From Flavobacteriaceae bacterium UBA4166 (GTDB lineage: Bacteria > Bacteroidota > Bacteroidia > Flavobacteriales > Flavobacteriaceae), in contig DFVG01000029.1 of NCBI GenBank assembly GCA_002379985.1, positions 1 through 64,000 of the forward strand: a stretch of DNA of 64,000 nt, given 5' to 3'. Of the stretch, positions 1-8,891 are shown piece by piece; the first letter of the stretch is position 1; every line of letters begins with the position of its first letter. Under the pieces are notes generated by a model that had not been told where the DNA came from, did no database searches, and saw only the letters and a list, made by a program, of their open reading frames with translations. The position numbers and the translations under genes were made by a program.

Positions 1-126
1 TCCTCCCGCAGTATTACACTGTTCGAAACAAGAAGGAGGTTGCGTAAATAAGTTTGGGGTCTTTTCCGAGGCAAAAGAAGTCACTGAAAATAAAGCAACC
101 ACTAAGACCGTGATTAATTTTTTCAT
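1..126 (-). CDS. Secreted protein, N-terminal fragment (runs off the window)
   Basis: Reading leftward from the ATG at 126-124 gives an open frame to base 1 (42 codons). It begins with a clear signal peptide: two lysines, a hydrophobic core and a likely cleavage after S-F-A near residue 19. The mature start contains two cysteines (residues 34 and 38) in a Pro/Thr-rich stretch. Only the N-terminus is visible, so no function can be assigned. It could be a small secreted or periplasmic protein. It is transcribed away from the M20 peptidase gene. Confidence 0.6.
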   Translation of the reverse strand, partial: MKKLITVLVVALFSVTSFASEKTPNLFTQPPSCFEQCNTAGG

Positions 127-440
127 AATAAAATGTCTTTGATTAGTACTGAACTAAGATAAATAAAATTTACAATTATTTAAAATTTTAACACTATCAT
201 CATCATGATTTTCAAAAGATTAAAGAATAACAAGACAATAGATTTGCGTGTATGAAACGAGTAACCTAACCTTTAATGGCCCGAAGGAGCTATTTTAAAC
301 GAAGTTGAATACCATAAATTTTAAAGTTGTGTTTTGTTGTTATAGGTTCAGGATAATGCTAGATCAACACAAGTAACAGTTTAGTATAACTATCATTCAA
401 AAAGAAATAATTGTACCTTTATAAAAAACAAATTATCGCT
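127..440. other. Intergenic region between divergent genes
   Basis: This AT-rich 314-base gap must hold the divergent start signals for the leftward secreted protein and the rightward M20 peptidase. A weak -7-like element (TACCTTTA, 414-421) lies just before the peptidase ATG at 441. I see no convincing -33 partner, no RNA gene and no coding frame. Confidence 0.3.
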
Positions 441-1826
441 ATGCAAGACGCTCAGAATTACATACAACAACACAAACAACGCTTTTTAGACGAATTGATC
501 GAATTGCTAAAAATTCCTTCCATCAGTGCCGATTCTGCTTATAAAGATTCCGTAATCAAAACCGCCGAGGTCGTAAAAAAACAACTCTCCGCAGCGGGAT
601 GTGATCATGTGGAAATTTGCGAAACACCGGGCTACCCTATCGTTTACGGAGAAAAAATCATCGACCCGAAACTACCAACGGTGCTGGTCTATGGGCATTA
701 CGATGTGCAACCCCCAGATCCGTTAGACCTGTGGAACAGTCCGCCTTTCGAACCTGTCATTCAAAAAACCGACCTCCATCCCGAAGGTGCCATCTTCGCA
801 CGTGGGGCTTGTGATGACAAAGGCCAAATGTACATGCACGTAAAAGCGCTGGAATACATGACGCAAACCAATCAGCTTCCGTGTAATGTGAAGTTTATGA
901 TTGAAGGCGAAGAAGAGGTGGGCAGCGAAAGTCTGGAGGGATTTGTGACCAAAAACCAAGAAAAGCTTGCCAATGATGTCATTCTTATCAGCGATACTGG
1001 AATGATCGCAAACGATATTCCGTCGATCACCACAGGGCTACGCGGATTAAGTTATGTGGAAGTAGAAGTGACTGGCCCTAATCGCGATTTGCATAGCGGA
1101 CTCTACGGTGGGGCGGTCGCCAATCCCCTCAATATCTTGGCTAAAATGATCGCTTCGCTTCACGATGAGAACAATCATATTACGATTCCCGATTTTTACG
1201 ATAAGGTAGAAGAATTATCTTCCGAAGAACGCGCGAAAATGGCCGAAGCTCCTTTCAACAAAGAAGCGTATAAAAAAGCATTGGATATCGATGATATCTA
1301 TGGAGAAAAAGGATACACCACCAACGAACGAAACAGTATTCGCCCCACCCTAGACGTCAACGGAATTTGGGGAGGCTATACCGGAGAAGGTGCCAAAACC
1401 GTGATCGCCAGTAAAGCGTATGCCAAAATTAGCATGCGTTTGGTGCCGCATCAAGATTGGAAAGAGATCACTCAATTATTTAAATCGCATTTTGAAAGCA
1501 TCGCTCCAGAGGGAGTGCGTGTAGAAATAAAACCGCATCATGGCGGACAAGGATATGTGACTCCCATTGACACGGTGGCGTATCAGGCGGCGTCAAAAGC
1601 ATATGAAAAAACCTTCGGAAAGACTCCAATTCCACAGCGAAGCGGCGGAAGCATCCCAATTGTTTCCCTTTTTGAAAAAGAATTGAAGAGTAAAACGATC
1701 TTGATGGGCTTCGGCTTAGACAGCGATGCCATCCATTCTCCCAACGAGCATTTTGGCGTTTGGAATTATCTAAAAGGAATTGAAACGATTCCGCAATTCT
1801 ACCATTACTTTGCTAGCATGCAATAG
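441..1826 (+). CDS. M20 family metallodipeptidase
   Basis: Zinc-dependent peptidase of the M20 (ArgE/DapE/ACY1/CPG2) family, about 461 residues, probably cytosolic and acting on dipeptides. The metal and catalytic signatures are clear: GHYDVQP near residue 86 (His ligand, Asp), GACDDKGQ near 125 (bridging Asp) and EGEEEVGS near 155 (catalytic and ligand Glu). The dimerisation lid follows in the middle third, with HSG near residue 218. The open frame reaches back to an in-frame upstream ATG at 411, but the ATG at 441 is preferred because homologues start at an M-x-x-A-x-x-Y/I sequence. The next gene follows after 3 bases, so the two are probably cotranscribed. Confidence 0.9.
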   Translation: MQDAQNYIQQHKQRFLDELIELLKIPSISADSAYKDSVIKTAEVVKKQLSAAGCDHVEICETPGYPIVYGEKIIDPKLPTVLVYGHYDVQPPDPLDLWNSPPFEPVIQKTDLHPEGAIFARGACDDKGQMYMHVKALEYMTQTNQLPCNVKFMIEGEEEVGSESLEGFVTKNQEKLANDVILISDTGMIANDIPSITTGLRGLSYVEVEVTGPNRDLHSGLYGGAVANPLNILAKMIASLHDENNHITIPDFYDKVEELSSEERAKMAEAPFNKEAYKKALDIDDIYGEKGYTTNERNSIRPTLDVNGIWGGYTGEGAKTVIASKAYAKISMRLVPHQDWKEITQLFKSHFESIAPEGVRVEIKPHHGGQGYVTPIDTVAYQAASKAYEKTFGKTPIPQRSGGSIPIVSLFEKELKSKTILMGFGLDSDAIHSPNEHFGVWNYLKGIETIPQFYHYFASMQ

Positions 1827-1829
1827 TCT

Positions 1830-3080
1830 ATGATCTTGACGCGGGAATATCGAGACCGTTGGTCTGCCGTGGCCAAAACAATATTTAGGTTGCTGTTTCT
1901 ATACAGCACGCTCTATATTTTTATGACGTTTTTTGGCCAGGCTTTTGGCGGATTAATGCGGTGGTTTGCTGAAACCGTGCTTCATTGGGGCGCTGATTTC
2001 AGTACGACTCCTACCGGAAGCGGAGATACCACCTTTCATTACGTGCAATGGTTTTTTACCCTATTCTTTTCACTCTTAGGAACGGTAATCTGGGCTATTT
2101 TTGATCGGAAACGAGCCGCGTACAATCAACTTGCCTATTGGTTTCGAGTGTTATTGCGTTATTATCTGTTCTTCTTTATGATGACCTACGGTTTTGTAAA
2201 GGTCTTTAAAACACAGTTTGCCGACATACAACTTTCTAAGCTTTTACAACCTATTGGAGAATTGTCGCCCATGGGCTTGGCATGGACCTATATGGGGCAT
2301 TCCGTAGCCTACAATGTTTTTGTAGGACTGGCGGAAATAATTGGAGGCTTGCTACTGCTGTCCCGACGAACGCAAACCTTGGGCGCTTTTATAGTCATTG
2401 GGGTGATGGGACATGTTGCCATGATGAATTTCACCTATGATATTCCGGTCAAATTATTCTCGGTGCATTTGGTGTTTTTTGCGTTCTTACTGCTGTTAAC
2501 AGACATCGAACGTTTTACGCACGTTTTCTTTCTAAATAAGGCTACGACTGCAATTTCCGAACCGATACCCTCTACAGACACTACCTACACCTGGGTGATT
2601 CGTGGTTTGAAATTGTTTACACTGCTTATCGTGATAGGAATGTTTACGTTTCAATCCACAACCGTGATGAACACACGTTCCACGGGCAAGATAGCAGCCC
2701 CTTTTTATGGCATTTGGGAAGTCCGTACGATGGTCAAGAACAACGATACGCTACCCCCATTGAAAGGCGATGAATATCGTTGGAACTATGTGATTTTAGA
2801 GCATAAGAGACGTGCATTGACGATTACTATGAGTGATGTGCGCAAACAATACTATACACGCTTGGATACCGTCCAGAGGCGTTTTGGTTGGCATGCTTCG
2901 GAAAAGGATTCCATTCCGTTTAATTTTTCCTATCAATTTCTGGGTTCAGATGCTTTACAACTTGAAGGTGTTTTGGAAACTGATACGCTTTCGGTGCTTT
3001 TAGTTCGAAAGAACATCGAAGATTTCGAACTTATGAGTCGGAAATTCCACTGGATCAACGAAAATCCACACAATCGGTAG
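1830..3080 (+). CDS. DoxX-like integral membrane protein
   Basis: A 416-residue protein with several hydrophobic segments spread over roughly residues 15-250 (LFLYSTLYIFMTFFG, FTLFFSLLGTVIWAIF, YYLFFFMMTYGF and others) and a soluble C-terminal part of about 150 residues. The segment around residues 115-215 has the pattern of DoxX/SURF4-like proteins: a YGFVKVFKTQF stretch, followed by G-L-A-E-I-I-G-G. The substrate is unknown. The C-terminal tail (DxTLPPLKGDEYRWNY...) is Flavobacteria-type and of unknown role. The gene lies 3 bases after the M20 peptidase, indicating coexpression. Confidence 0.6.
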   Translation: MILTREYRDRWSAVAKTIFRLLFLYSTLYIFMTFFGQAFGGLMRWFAETVLHWGADFSTTPTGSGDTTFHYVQWFFTLFFSLLGTVIWAIFDRKRAAYNQLAYWFRVLLRYYLFFFMMTYGFVKVFKTQFADIQLSKLLQPIGELSPMGLAWTYMGHSVAYNVFVGLAEIIGGLLLLSRRTQTLGAFIVIGVMGHVAMMNFTYDIPVKLFSVHLVFFAFLLLLTDIERFTHVFFLNKATTAISEPIPSTDTTYTWVIRGLKLFTLLIVIGMFTFQSTTVMNTRSTGKIAAPFYGIWEVRTMVKNNDTLPPLKGDEYRWNYVILEHKRRALTITMSDVRKQYYTRLDTVQRRFGWHASEKDSIPFNFSYQFLGSDALQLEGVLETDTLSVLLVRKNIEDFELMSRKFHWINENPHNR

Positions 3081-3151
3081 ACAGCTTCTATCGAAAAAAC
3101 TCCCTTTAAAGTTTACGTAGTTACCCTTATGCTTACTATTTGAAAATCAGC

Positions 3152-3159
3152 TATCTTTG
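3152..3159 (+). promoter_or_regulatory. Bacteroidetes -7 box (TATCTTTG)
   Basis: TATCTTTG matches the Bacteroidetes -7 consensus TANNTTTG and lies 20 bases before the ATG at 3180. No well-spaced TTTG -33 element is visible; the nearest TTTG, at 3139, is too close. A start site near 3165 is inferred. Confidence 0.4.
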
Positions 3160-3179
3160 AGCAGCTAGCAACCTATCTC

Positions 3180-4946
3180 ATGAATGGTCTGTACAGATTC
3201 TACAAGGAACTGCAACGCCGAAATGTCATCAAAGCGGGAATTTCGTATTTGGTGGTGTCTTGGGTATTGTTGCAAGTGGTGGCGCTCATAGGAGATATTT
3301 TAAACGCCCCTTCGTGGTTGGGCCGCACCTTATTAATTACATTGATCATCCTCCTGCCACTTTGGTTGATCGTTTCTTGGTATTATGAATTAACACCGGA
3401 AGGTCTCAAAAAAACCGTAAACGTTTCCAAAGAAACGTCTATTGCCAAAAAGACCAGTCAGAAGCTCAATCAGTTTATCATCATATTTCTAACACTTGCG
3501 GTGATCCTTCTTGTGGTAGATCGATTTTTTATTTCAGAACGAATTCGGTCGGAAATGATTGCAGAATATACGCCACCAAGTACCACGCATGCCATCGCCG
3601 TGTTGCCTTTTTCAGATCTTTCCCCGGAAGGAGACCACGCTTATTTTGCAGACGGATTGAGCGAAGAATTGCTGAATTTGCTTTCCAGAATTCGGGAGCT
3701 AAAAGTAACCTCTCGAACCTCCTCCTTTTCGTTTAAAAATTCTGAACTTCCGGTTCCGGACATCGCAAAGGCGCTGGGAGTTGATTATATTCTCGAAGGA
3801 AGTATTAGAAAGAATGAAAATCAATTACGGATCACCGCGCAGCTGATCAACGCCTCCACCGACGAACATATTTGGTCTCAGAATTTCGATCGAACTTTTG
3901 AGAACATCTTTAGTATTCAGGATGAAGTAGCCTCGGCGGTAGTGAACACTCTGGAGGTTGAATTGCTGGGCGCTCACCCGGTAACCCAAAAAACAAATCC
4001 AGAGGTATACCGACTTTATCTTAAGGCAGGACAGGCCTACCTGAAAGATAGTAATGAGGATATTTTATTGGCTGAAGAACTGCTAACGCAAGCTCTAGCT
4101 ATAGATAGCACCTATACTCCTGCTAAAATTTTGTTGGTAAAAACGCATCAGTTGCAAGCGAATTATGGCATTACTGATTTTCATCTCGGGAACCAACGGG
4201 CCATTAAAATTATTGAAAAAGTAATTGAAGCAAACCCTAAACATGCAGAAGCTATCGCCATAAGAGGAGATTTGGCGTTAGCCTACGAATGGAATTTTAG
4301 TAAAGCAGAACGACTTATTGAAAAAGCCTTGCAGCTCGAGCCCGGCAATCCCGAAGTTATTGGCTATGCCGCCACCTTAGAACTTTCTTTGGCAAACATC
4401 GAAAAATCGATTACCCTACATGAATATGCCACTACCTTGGACCCCTTGAATCCGCGGGTGTATTTTGGATTGGGATTGGCACATTTTTGTGCTAACAACT
4501 TGGAGGCCGCAGAAGTGGCATTTCGAAAATCAGAAGAAATTAGGGAAGATGGCTGGGCGTTGCAATATTATATCAGTAAGGTCTTGATGTTGAAGGGCAA
4601 TTACAAGGAGGCGCTTACGGTGCTAGAAAAGGAAAGAGATGAACGCTGGAGGCTATTAGGATTGGTGAGTATTTATCACGCCATGGGAGACGATGCAAAA
4701 TCGTTGCGAGCCCTAAAAAACCTCAGTGAAAAGTATGGGGATGAGATGGCATATCAAATTGCGCAAGCCTATGCATTTCGGGAAGAAAGAAAAAACGCAT
4801 TTAACTGGCTAGAACGTGCCTATGATGTACATGATCTTGGTTTAAATGAAATTCTAAGTGAACCCGATTTTAAATCGCTCTATGTAGACTCTAGATGGGA
4901 GGTGTTTATTAAAAAGCTTGGTTTCTATAAGGAGCGATCCAAATAA
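3180..4946 (+). CDS. Membrane-anchored TPR protein with TolB-like/adenylate-cyclase-associated domain
   Basis: A 588-residue protein. The cytosolic N-terminus carries the FYKELQRRNVIKAGISY signature, followed by two to three membrane helices (residues ~20-55 and ~95-115). A TolB-N/FlgO-like domain comes next (AVLPFSDLSPEG...FADGLSEELLNLLS, ending in YILEGSIRK...LINA...IWSQNFDR, ~140-255). The rest (~265-580) is TPR-type helices (PEVYRLYLKAGQAYL, ALAIDSTYTPAKIL, ALQLEPGNPEVI). In other bacteria this architecture follows a LuxR or cyclase output domain; here there is none, so it is probably a scaffold or sensor. Its function is not known. A TATCTTTG -7 box precedes it. Confidence 0.7.
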   Translation: MNGLYRFYKELQRRNVIKAGISYLVVSWVLLQVVALIGDILNAPSWLGRTLLITLIILLPLWLIVSWYYELTPEGLKKTVNVSKETSIAKKTSQKLNQFIIIFLTLAVILLVVDRFFISERIRSEMIAEYTPPSTTHAIAVLPFSDLSPEGDHAYFADGLSEELLNLLSRIRELKVTSRTSSFSFKNSELPVPDIAKALGVDYILEGSIRKNENQLRITAQLINASTDEHIWSQNFDRTFENIFSIQDEVASAVVNTLEVELLGAHPVTQKTNPEVYRLYLKAGQAYLKDSNEDILLAEELLTQALAIDSTYTPAKILLVKTHQLQANYGITDFHLGNQRAIKIIEKVIEANPKHAEAIAIRGDLALAYEWNFSKAERLIEKALQLEPGNPEVIGYAATLELSLANIEKSITLHEYATTLDPLNPRVYFGLGLAHFCANNLEAAEVAFRKSEEIREDGWALQYYISKVLMLKGNYKEALTVLEKERDERWRLLGLVSIYHAMGDDAKSLRALKNLSEKYGDEMAYQIAQAYAFREERKNAFNWLERAYDVHDLGLNEILSEPDFKSLYVDSRWEVFIKKLGFYKERSK

Positions 4947-4971
4947 GATCTCTTCCGAAGAAAAATATTAC

Positions 4972-5014
4972 TCTACATTTGTAGAATATAAAAATTTATT
5001 CTACGTTTGTAGAA
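4972..5014 (+). promoter_or_regulatory. Double BlaI operator overlapping the blaI promoter
   Basis: Two inverted repeats of the BlaI/MecI type lie here: TCTACATTTGTAGA (4972-4985) and TTCTACGTTTGTAGAA (4999-5014). The first contains TTTG (4978-4981) and the second contains TACGTTTG (5002-5009). With 20 bases between them, these make an exact Bacteroidetes promoter (TTTG-N20-TANNTTTG). Repressor bound at either dyad would therefore sit on the -33 or -7 element. The BlaI start codon follows at 5027. Autoregulation is inferred from this geometry and from BlaI family knowledge (TACA-N-TGTA operators). Confidence 0.8.
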
Positions 5015-5026
5015 GAAAAAGATGCT

Positions 5027-5401
5027 ATGAATACGCTCTCTACTGCCGAAGAACAATTGATGCAATACCTCTGGAAGGAGAAGCAAGCTTTCATGAAGAA
5101 CTTAATAGAAGCCTACCCAGAACCCAAACCTGCCACAACAACAGTGGCTACGCTGCTAAAACGCATGGGAGAGAAAGGGTATGTAGGGTACACACAGAAA
5201 GGGCGTTCTCGTGAATATTTTCCGAAAGTAAAGAAGAAAGACTATTTTTCAAATCATGTTCAGGGATTGATTCAGCGTTTTTTTAACAATAGCGCTACGC
5301 AGTTTGCTTCTTTCTTTACCGAAGAAACCGCTCTTACACAAGAAGAACTCAAAGCCTTACGAAGTCTTATCGACGAAAAAATTGAAAGCAACAACGCATG
5401 A
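5027..5401 (+). CDS. BlaI/MecI/CopY family transcriptional repressor
   Basis: A 124-residue winged-helix repressor of the penicillinase-repressor family. It has the N-terminal wHTH (TAEEQLMQYLWKE, then PATTTVATLLKRMGEKGYV with wing GRSREYFP) and a C-terminal dimerisation helix ending in EELKALRSLIDEKI. It probably represses its own operon through the double dyad just upstream and is released when the partner M56 protease is activated. The stop codon overlaps the start of the M56 gene (ATGA, 5398-5401), the usual BlaI-BlaR1 pairing. The length is typical for the family. No beta-lactamase gene is nearby, so the regulated target is probably different. Confidence 0.9.
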   Translation: MNTLSTAEEQLMQYLWKEKQAFMKNLIEAYPEPKPATTTVATLLKRMGEKGYVGYTQKGRSREYFPKVKKKDYFSNHVQGLIQRFFNNSATQFASFFTEETALTQEELKALRSLIDEKIESNNA

Positions 5402-6882
5402 TGCTATATAGTTTCAAATCGATTGTATGTTTGGGCATTCTTTATATGCTCTATCTTATCATTTGGGAGCGCACTGCGTTTCACCATTTTAAGCGAGGAT
5501 ACCTCTTAGCTGCTTTGGTCATTTCTTTGGTCATTCCAAGCCTTACTTTTAACGAATATATTGAAATAGCGGCTCAGCCCTTAGTTGCATCGGTATCGCA
5601 TCAATCGGTTCCGGTAATCGCTTCAGAAACTACGTCCAGTTTTTCCTGGGGCTCTATAGGGCTCATTCTGTATTTCTTGGGAGTCAGTGTATTTTTTGTT
5701 CGCTTCGGAAGTCACCTACTTCAGCTTTGGAGGAAAATCAAAAGACATCCGCACACCCAGGCCAATGGAATTATTAGAGTACAATTGAACACCTCTGAAG
5801 CACCGCACACATTTTTGCAGTATATCTTTCTTCCGAAGGAATACAAAACACAACAAGTTCCGAAGGAAGTCATACATCACGAGGAAGCACATGCCAAACA
5901 ATGGCACTCGCTGGATATCTTGTTCATCGAATTACTACAAGTGTTCTTTTGGTTTCACCCCTTGCTGTACTTTTTTAAACGTTCCATGAAGTTAAATCAT
6001 GAATTTTTAGCCGATAATACCGTATTGAAACAAGGAGCAAGTATGAGCCGCTATCAAGAACTATTGTTGACCTTCTCAAGCGAAACAAGAACTCCGGCAT
6101 TAACGCATTCCATCCATAACTCATCTACTTTCTTGAATGTATTCTTCTCAAAAAACTCATTCGGGCAGGTCAAAAAACGATTTATACTTATGAAAACATC
6201 ACCTTTATCGAAAACATCAAAGTGGCTTAGAATTCTCTTTTTTGTACCCATCTTAGCTATATTGGTCTGGGGCTTTAGTACTAAGAAACAAGTAATGGTT
6301 GCTGCTAATTCACAAGAGCAGAGCATCGCTCCCGCTACAGAAAAAATTATGCTCTATGTGCATAAAAAAGAGGTTACCGTAAATGGAGAAAAAATTGATG
6401 CGGCAAATTTTGCCAAAACGGTGGATGCCATCACCAAAAATTGGTCCAAAGCATCCATGAATTCCTTTGAATGGGATATCTTCTACGACAATGCGGATAA
6501 GGGAATTCTTAAAACGTTAGAAGCGCAGTTTCTTCAAACCAAATTATATAAGGTAACGCAAAGAGGGTTAAAATCTACACCACCCCCTCCACCTCCACCC
6601 CCTCCGGCACCCGACTCCAACAAGGCCCCAACGCCTCCACCGGCTCCTGAAACAGACAATCCGCCGGCACCTAATCGCGTATACTATACGGTTCCGGAAC
6701 CACCACCGCCGCCAAATCCAGATCCTGTTGAATATGTAAAAGAATTGGCCAAACGAGGTGCTACCTTCTATTCGGGACCCCATGAGAACTCCCTAGAGCA
6801 AATGTTAGAGCTCGCACGAAAGTCGGATACCCTCCAACTTGATCTCAGTGAGTACCCTATCGTTCGACTGGCAGGATGCTAA
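5398..6882 (+). CDS. M56 family (BlaR1-like) membrane metallopeptidase with proline-rich tail
   Basis: A 494-residue protein. It has four hydrophobic segments (about residues 5-20, 35-50, 80-100 and a later one near 275-295 after the protease domain). The M56 protease domain contains HHEEAHAKQWHSLD (HExxH zinc site, ~161-165), then a conserved E-L-L-Q-V-F-F-W-F-H-P stretch and H-E-F-L-A-D. After residue ~300 comes a periplasmic region of unknown role, with an unusual run of nine prolines (~395-403) and further Pro-rich stretches to ~440. There is no penicillin-binding sensor domain, so it does not sense beta-lactams in the classical way. It overlaps blaI by 4 bases and is presumed to be its anti-repressor. 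Confidence 0.85.
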   Translation: MMLYSFKSIVCLGILYMLYLIIWERTAFHHFKRGYLLAALVISLVIPSLTFNEYIEIAAQPLVASVSHQSVPVIASETTSSFSWGSIGLILYFLGVSVFFVRFGSHLLQLWRKIKRHPHTQANGIIRVQLNTSEAPHTFLQYIFLPKEYKTQQVPKEVIHHEEAHAKQWHSLDILFIELLQVFFWFHPLLYFFKRSMKLNHEFLADNTVLKQGASMSRYQELLLTFSSETRTPALTHSIHNSSTFLNVFFSKNSFGQVKKRFILMKTSPLSKTSKWLRILFFVPILAILVWGFSTKKQVMVAANSQEQSIAPATEKIMLYVHKKEVTVNGEKIDAANFAKTVDAITKNWSKASMNSFEWDIFYDNADKGILKTLEAQFLQTKLYKVTQRGLKSTPPPPPPPPPAPDSNKAPTPPPAPETDNPPAPNRVYYTVPEPPPPPNPDPVEYVKELAKRGATFYSGPHENSLEQMLELARKSDTLQLDLSEYPIVRLAGC

Positions 6883-6914
6883 TGGTGATTTCATTCGCAA
6901 AACCACAAAATCAG

Positions 6915-6938
6915 CACCCCGAAATTCGGGGTGTTTTT
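6915..6938 (+). terminator. Intrinsic terminator after the BlaI-M56 operon
   Basis: CACCCCG/CGGGGTG form a 7-bp GC-rich stem (6915-6921 and 6927-6933) with loop AAATT, followed by five T. It lies 33 bases after the M56 stop and before the DUF4407 gene. Confidence 0.85.
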
Positions 6939-6996
6939 ATGTAACAATCTCATCATATCTGCGTTATATAGGCTCACGAATCTAAATACCGCAGCT

Positions 6997-8097
6997 ATGT
7001 TACAACGCTTCTTTATCTTCTGTTCGGGAGCAGATACTGATATTCTCGAACAATGTTCTGCCGGAGAACGCACTAAATACGCCGGAATCGGGGCTACTGT
7101 CTTTTTTACCGCTGTCATGGCCACCATCGCTGCGGCCTATGCGCTTTATACCGTCTTTGATACTTATTTTGCCGCTGTTTTCTTCGGAATCATTTGGGGC
7201 TTGCTCATCTTCAACTTAGATCGATTTATTGTTTCTACCATTAAGAAACGAGATAGTTTTTTCGATGAATTGATTCAAGCCTCTCCGCGAATCGCATTGG
7301 CGGTCATTATTGCGATCGTCATTTCGAAGCCTCTAGAACTGAAGATTTTTGAGAAAGAGATCAATCAGGTACTCTTAGAAGAAAAAAATGCCATGACCTT
7401 AGAAAACAAGGATCAATTGGCGCTACAGTACACGCCCACTCTTACGGCTATTGATGCTGAAATTGAAAGCCTTGAAGAAGCCGTAACTACAAAAGAAGCG
7501 GAGGTAAATGCCCTGTATGACACCTACATTGCGGAAGCCGAAGGACGTGCGGGAACAGAACTCTTAGGCAAAGGACCGGTGTATCAGGAAAAACGCGACA
7601 AGCATGATGCAGAACTTGCTACACTACAAACCCTTCGAGAAACCAACAATGGTAAAATAGCAGCCTTAGAGGAACAAAAACAAACGCTTTCGAACGAGTA
7701 TCATCAAAAGGTGGAAGCAACACAACCTGTGATCGATGGATTCGACGGACTCATGGCGCGTGTTAATGCGTTGAATGAATTACCATGGTTGCCTTCTCTT
7801 TTTATCTTCTTACTATTCTTGGCTATTGAAACCTCACCCATTCTGGCAAAATTGCTCTCGCCAAAAGGTGCCTACGATCTCAAACTTGCTGAACAAGAAG
7901 GCGCGGTGAAATCATGGGTATCGCAACAAGAAACGCAACGTGAAATATTGGTGACCACAGATCGTGATGTGAACAATCGCGTCTATGCAGACATCGCCGA
8001 AGAACAAGAGCTTTACGATTACAAGCGAAAGAAAGCCAGAGAGTTAATGCAACTGCAAGCCGATGCTTTTTATAAAAAGCAAAAATCGGTGTTATAG
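6997..8097 (+). CDS. DUF4407 membrane protein
   Basis: A 366-residue protein from the ATG at 6997. The open frame extends to 6931, but that part crosses the upstream terminator. N-terminal FFIFCSGADTDILEQC and YAGIGATVFFTAVMATIAA are typical of DUF4407. Two to three membrane helices (~30-80, ~100-120) are followed by a long coiled-coil loop (~130-260, rich in E/K/Q with repeated TLExxxxxL) and a last helix near 270-290 (LPSLFIFLLFLAIET), then a charged tail. The family's function is unknown; the topology suggests an inner-membrane protein with a large coiled-coil domain. Confidence 0.75.
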   Translation: MLQRFFIFCSGADTDILEQCSAGERTKYAGIGATVFFTAVMATIAAAYALYTVFDTYFAAVFFGIIWGLLIFNLDRFIVSTIKKRDSFFDELIQASPRIALAVIIAIVISKPLELKIFEKEINQVLLEEKNAMTLENKDQLALQYTPTLTAIDAEIESLEEAVTTKEAEVNALYDTYIAEAEGRAGTELLGKGPVYQEKRDKHDAELATLQTLRETNNGKIAALEEQKQTLSNEYHQKVEATQPVIDGFDGLMARVNALNELPWLPSLFIFLLFLAIETSPILAKLLSPKGAYDLKLAEQEGAVKSWVSQQETQREILVTTDRDVNNRVYADIAEEQELYDYKRKKARELMQLQADAFYKKQKSVL

Positions 8098-8156
8098 GCA
8101 TTTTTTTCTTTTGTTGAATTAGCTATCTTCACTTTCAGAATAAAGAGTATCAACAC

Positions 8157-8891
8157 GTGAAGAACCCACAGCTCCACCCGTACCTCAACATGCAGTGTTC
8201 CTTGCATGATGTGTTCCCTACACTTACTTTTGATCGTGTGGAAGCTCCGGATATGTCGGTGGGCAGTACTTTTTTCGGTACGGATCCTGTTCATGAAAAT
8301 CTGGAAACTGCGCAACACCGTCTTGACCTGTTCCAACAACAACATTCTAATGGTCTTATTGCAAATGGATATTTGGAAGCTCGCTCTTTCTACAATACCG
8401 ATCGCTACCAACGAAGCACTTCGAACGGAAAAGAATATCGGAACATCCATTTGGGAACCGACTTCTGGGTGCCGGCTCGTACGCCTTTACATAGCCCCTT
8501 ACCCGGTAAAGTGGTGATTTCACACAACAATGATATTCATAAAGATTACGGTCCACTAGTGGTGTTAGAGCATCGATGGAATGAGCATTTGTTCTATACC
8601 CTATACGGACATTTATCGGAAGACTCTCTGGCAAATGCGCCCATTGGGAAGCAGATCGAAAAGGGAACTCAGATTGGCTGGATTGGTGCTGCTGCTGAAA
8701 ACGGGGATTGGGTGCCGCATTTACATTTCCAAATTCTCACCCATTTGTTAGGAAATACGGAAAATTATCCGGGTACTGCCTACCCTTCCGAACTGGATCA
8801 TTGGATGGAATTATGTCCAAACCCTGACCTACTATTCAAGGAACACCTCCCACAAGGCCCGGCGGTTAGACTGGCCCCATCTTGGTCTTGA
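8157..8891 (+). CDS. M23 family peptidase (LytM-like)
   Basis: A 244-residue zinc metallopeptidase fold (lysostaphin/LytM type), predicted to act on peptidoglycan or a related substrate. The motifs are complete: HLGTDFWVP (HxxxD, ~100-104), TLYGHLS and the HxH of VPHLHFQI near 190. No signal peptide is visible. The start is GTG at 8157 or ATG at 8190; the GTG start adds 11 residues. The 3' end overlaps the convergent ATP-grasp gene by 26 bases. Cytosolic M23-like proteins of this length with a tail downstream of the HxH occur in Flavobacteria, and their substrate is not known. Confidence 0.75.
   Translation: MKNPQLHPYLNMQCSLHDVFPTLTFDRVEAPDMSVGSTFFGTDPVHENLETAQHRLDLFQQQHSNGLIANGYLEARSFYNTDRYQRSTSNGKEYRNIHLGTDFWVPARTPLHSPLPGKVVISHNNDIHKDYGPLVVLEHRWNEHLFYTLYGHLSEDSLANAPIGKQIEKGTQIGWIGAAAENGDWVPHLHFQILTHLLGNTENYPGTAYPSELDHWMELCPNPDLLFKEHLPQGPAVRLAPSWS

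Noticed and set aside
3139..3159. TTTG (3139-3142) as the -33 partner of TATCTTTG (3152-3159)
   Set aside because: The spacing is 9 bases, far below the 17-23 typical of the phylum.
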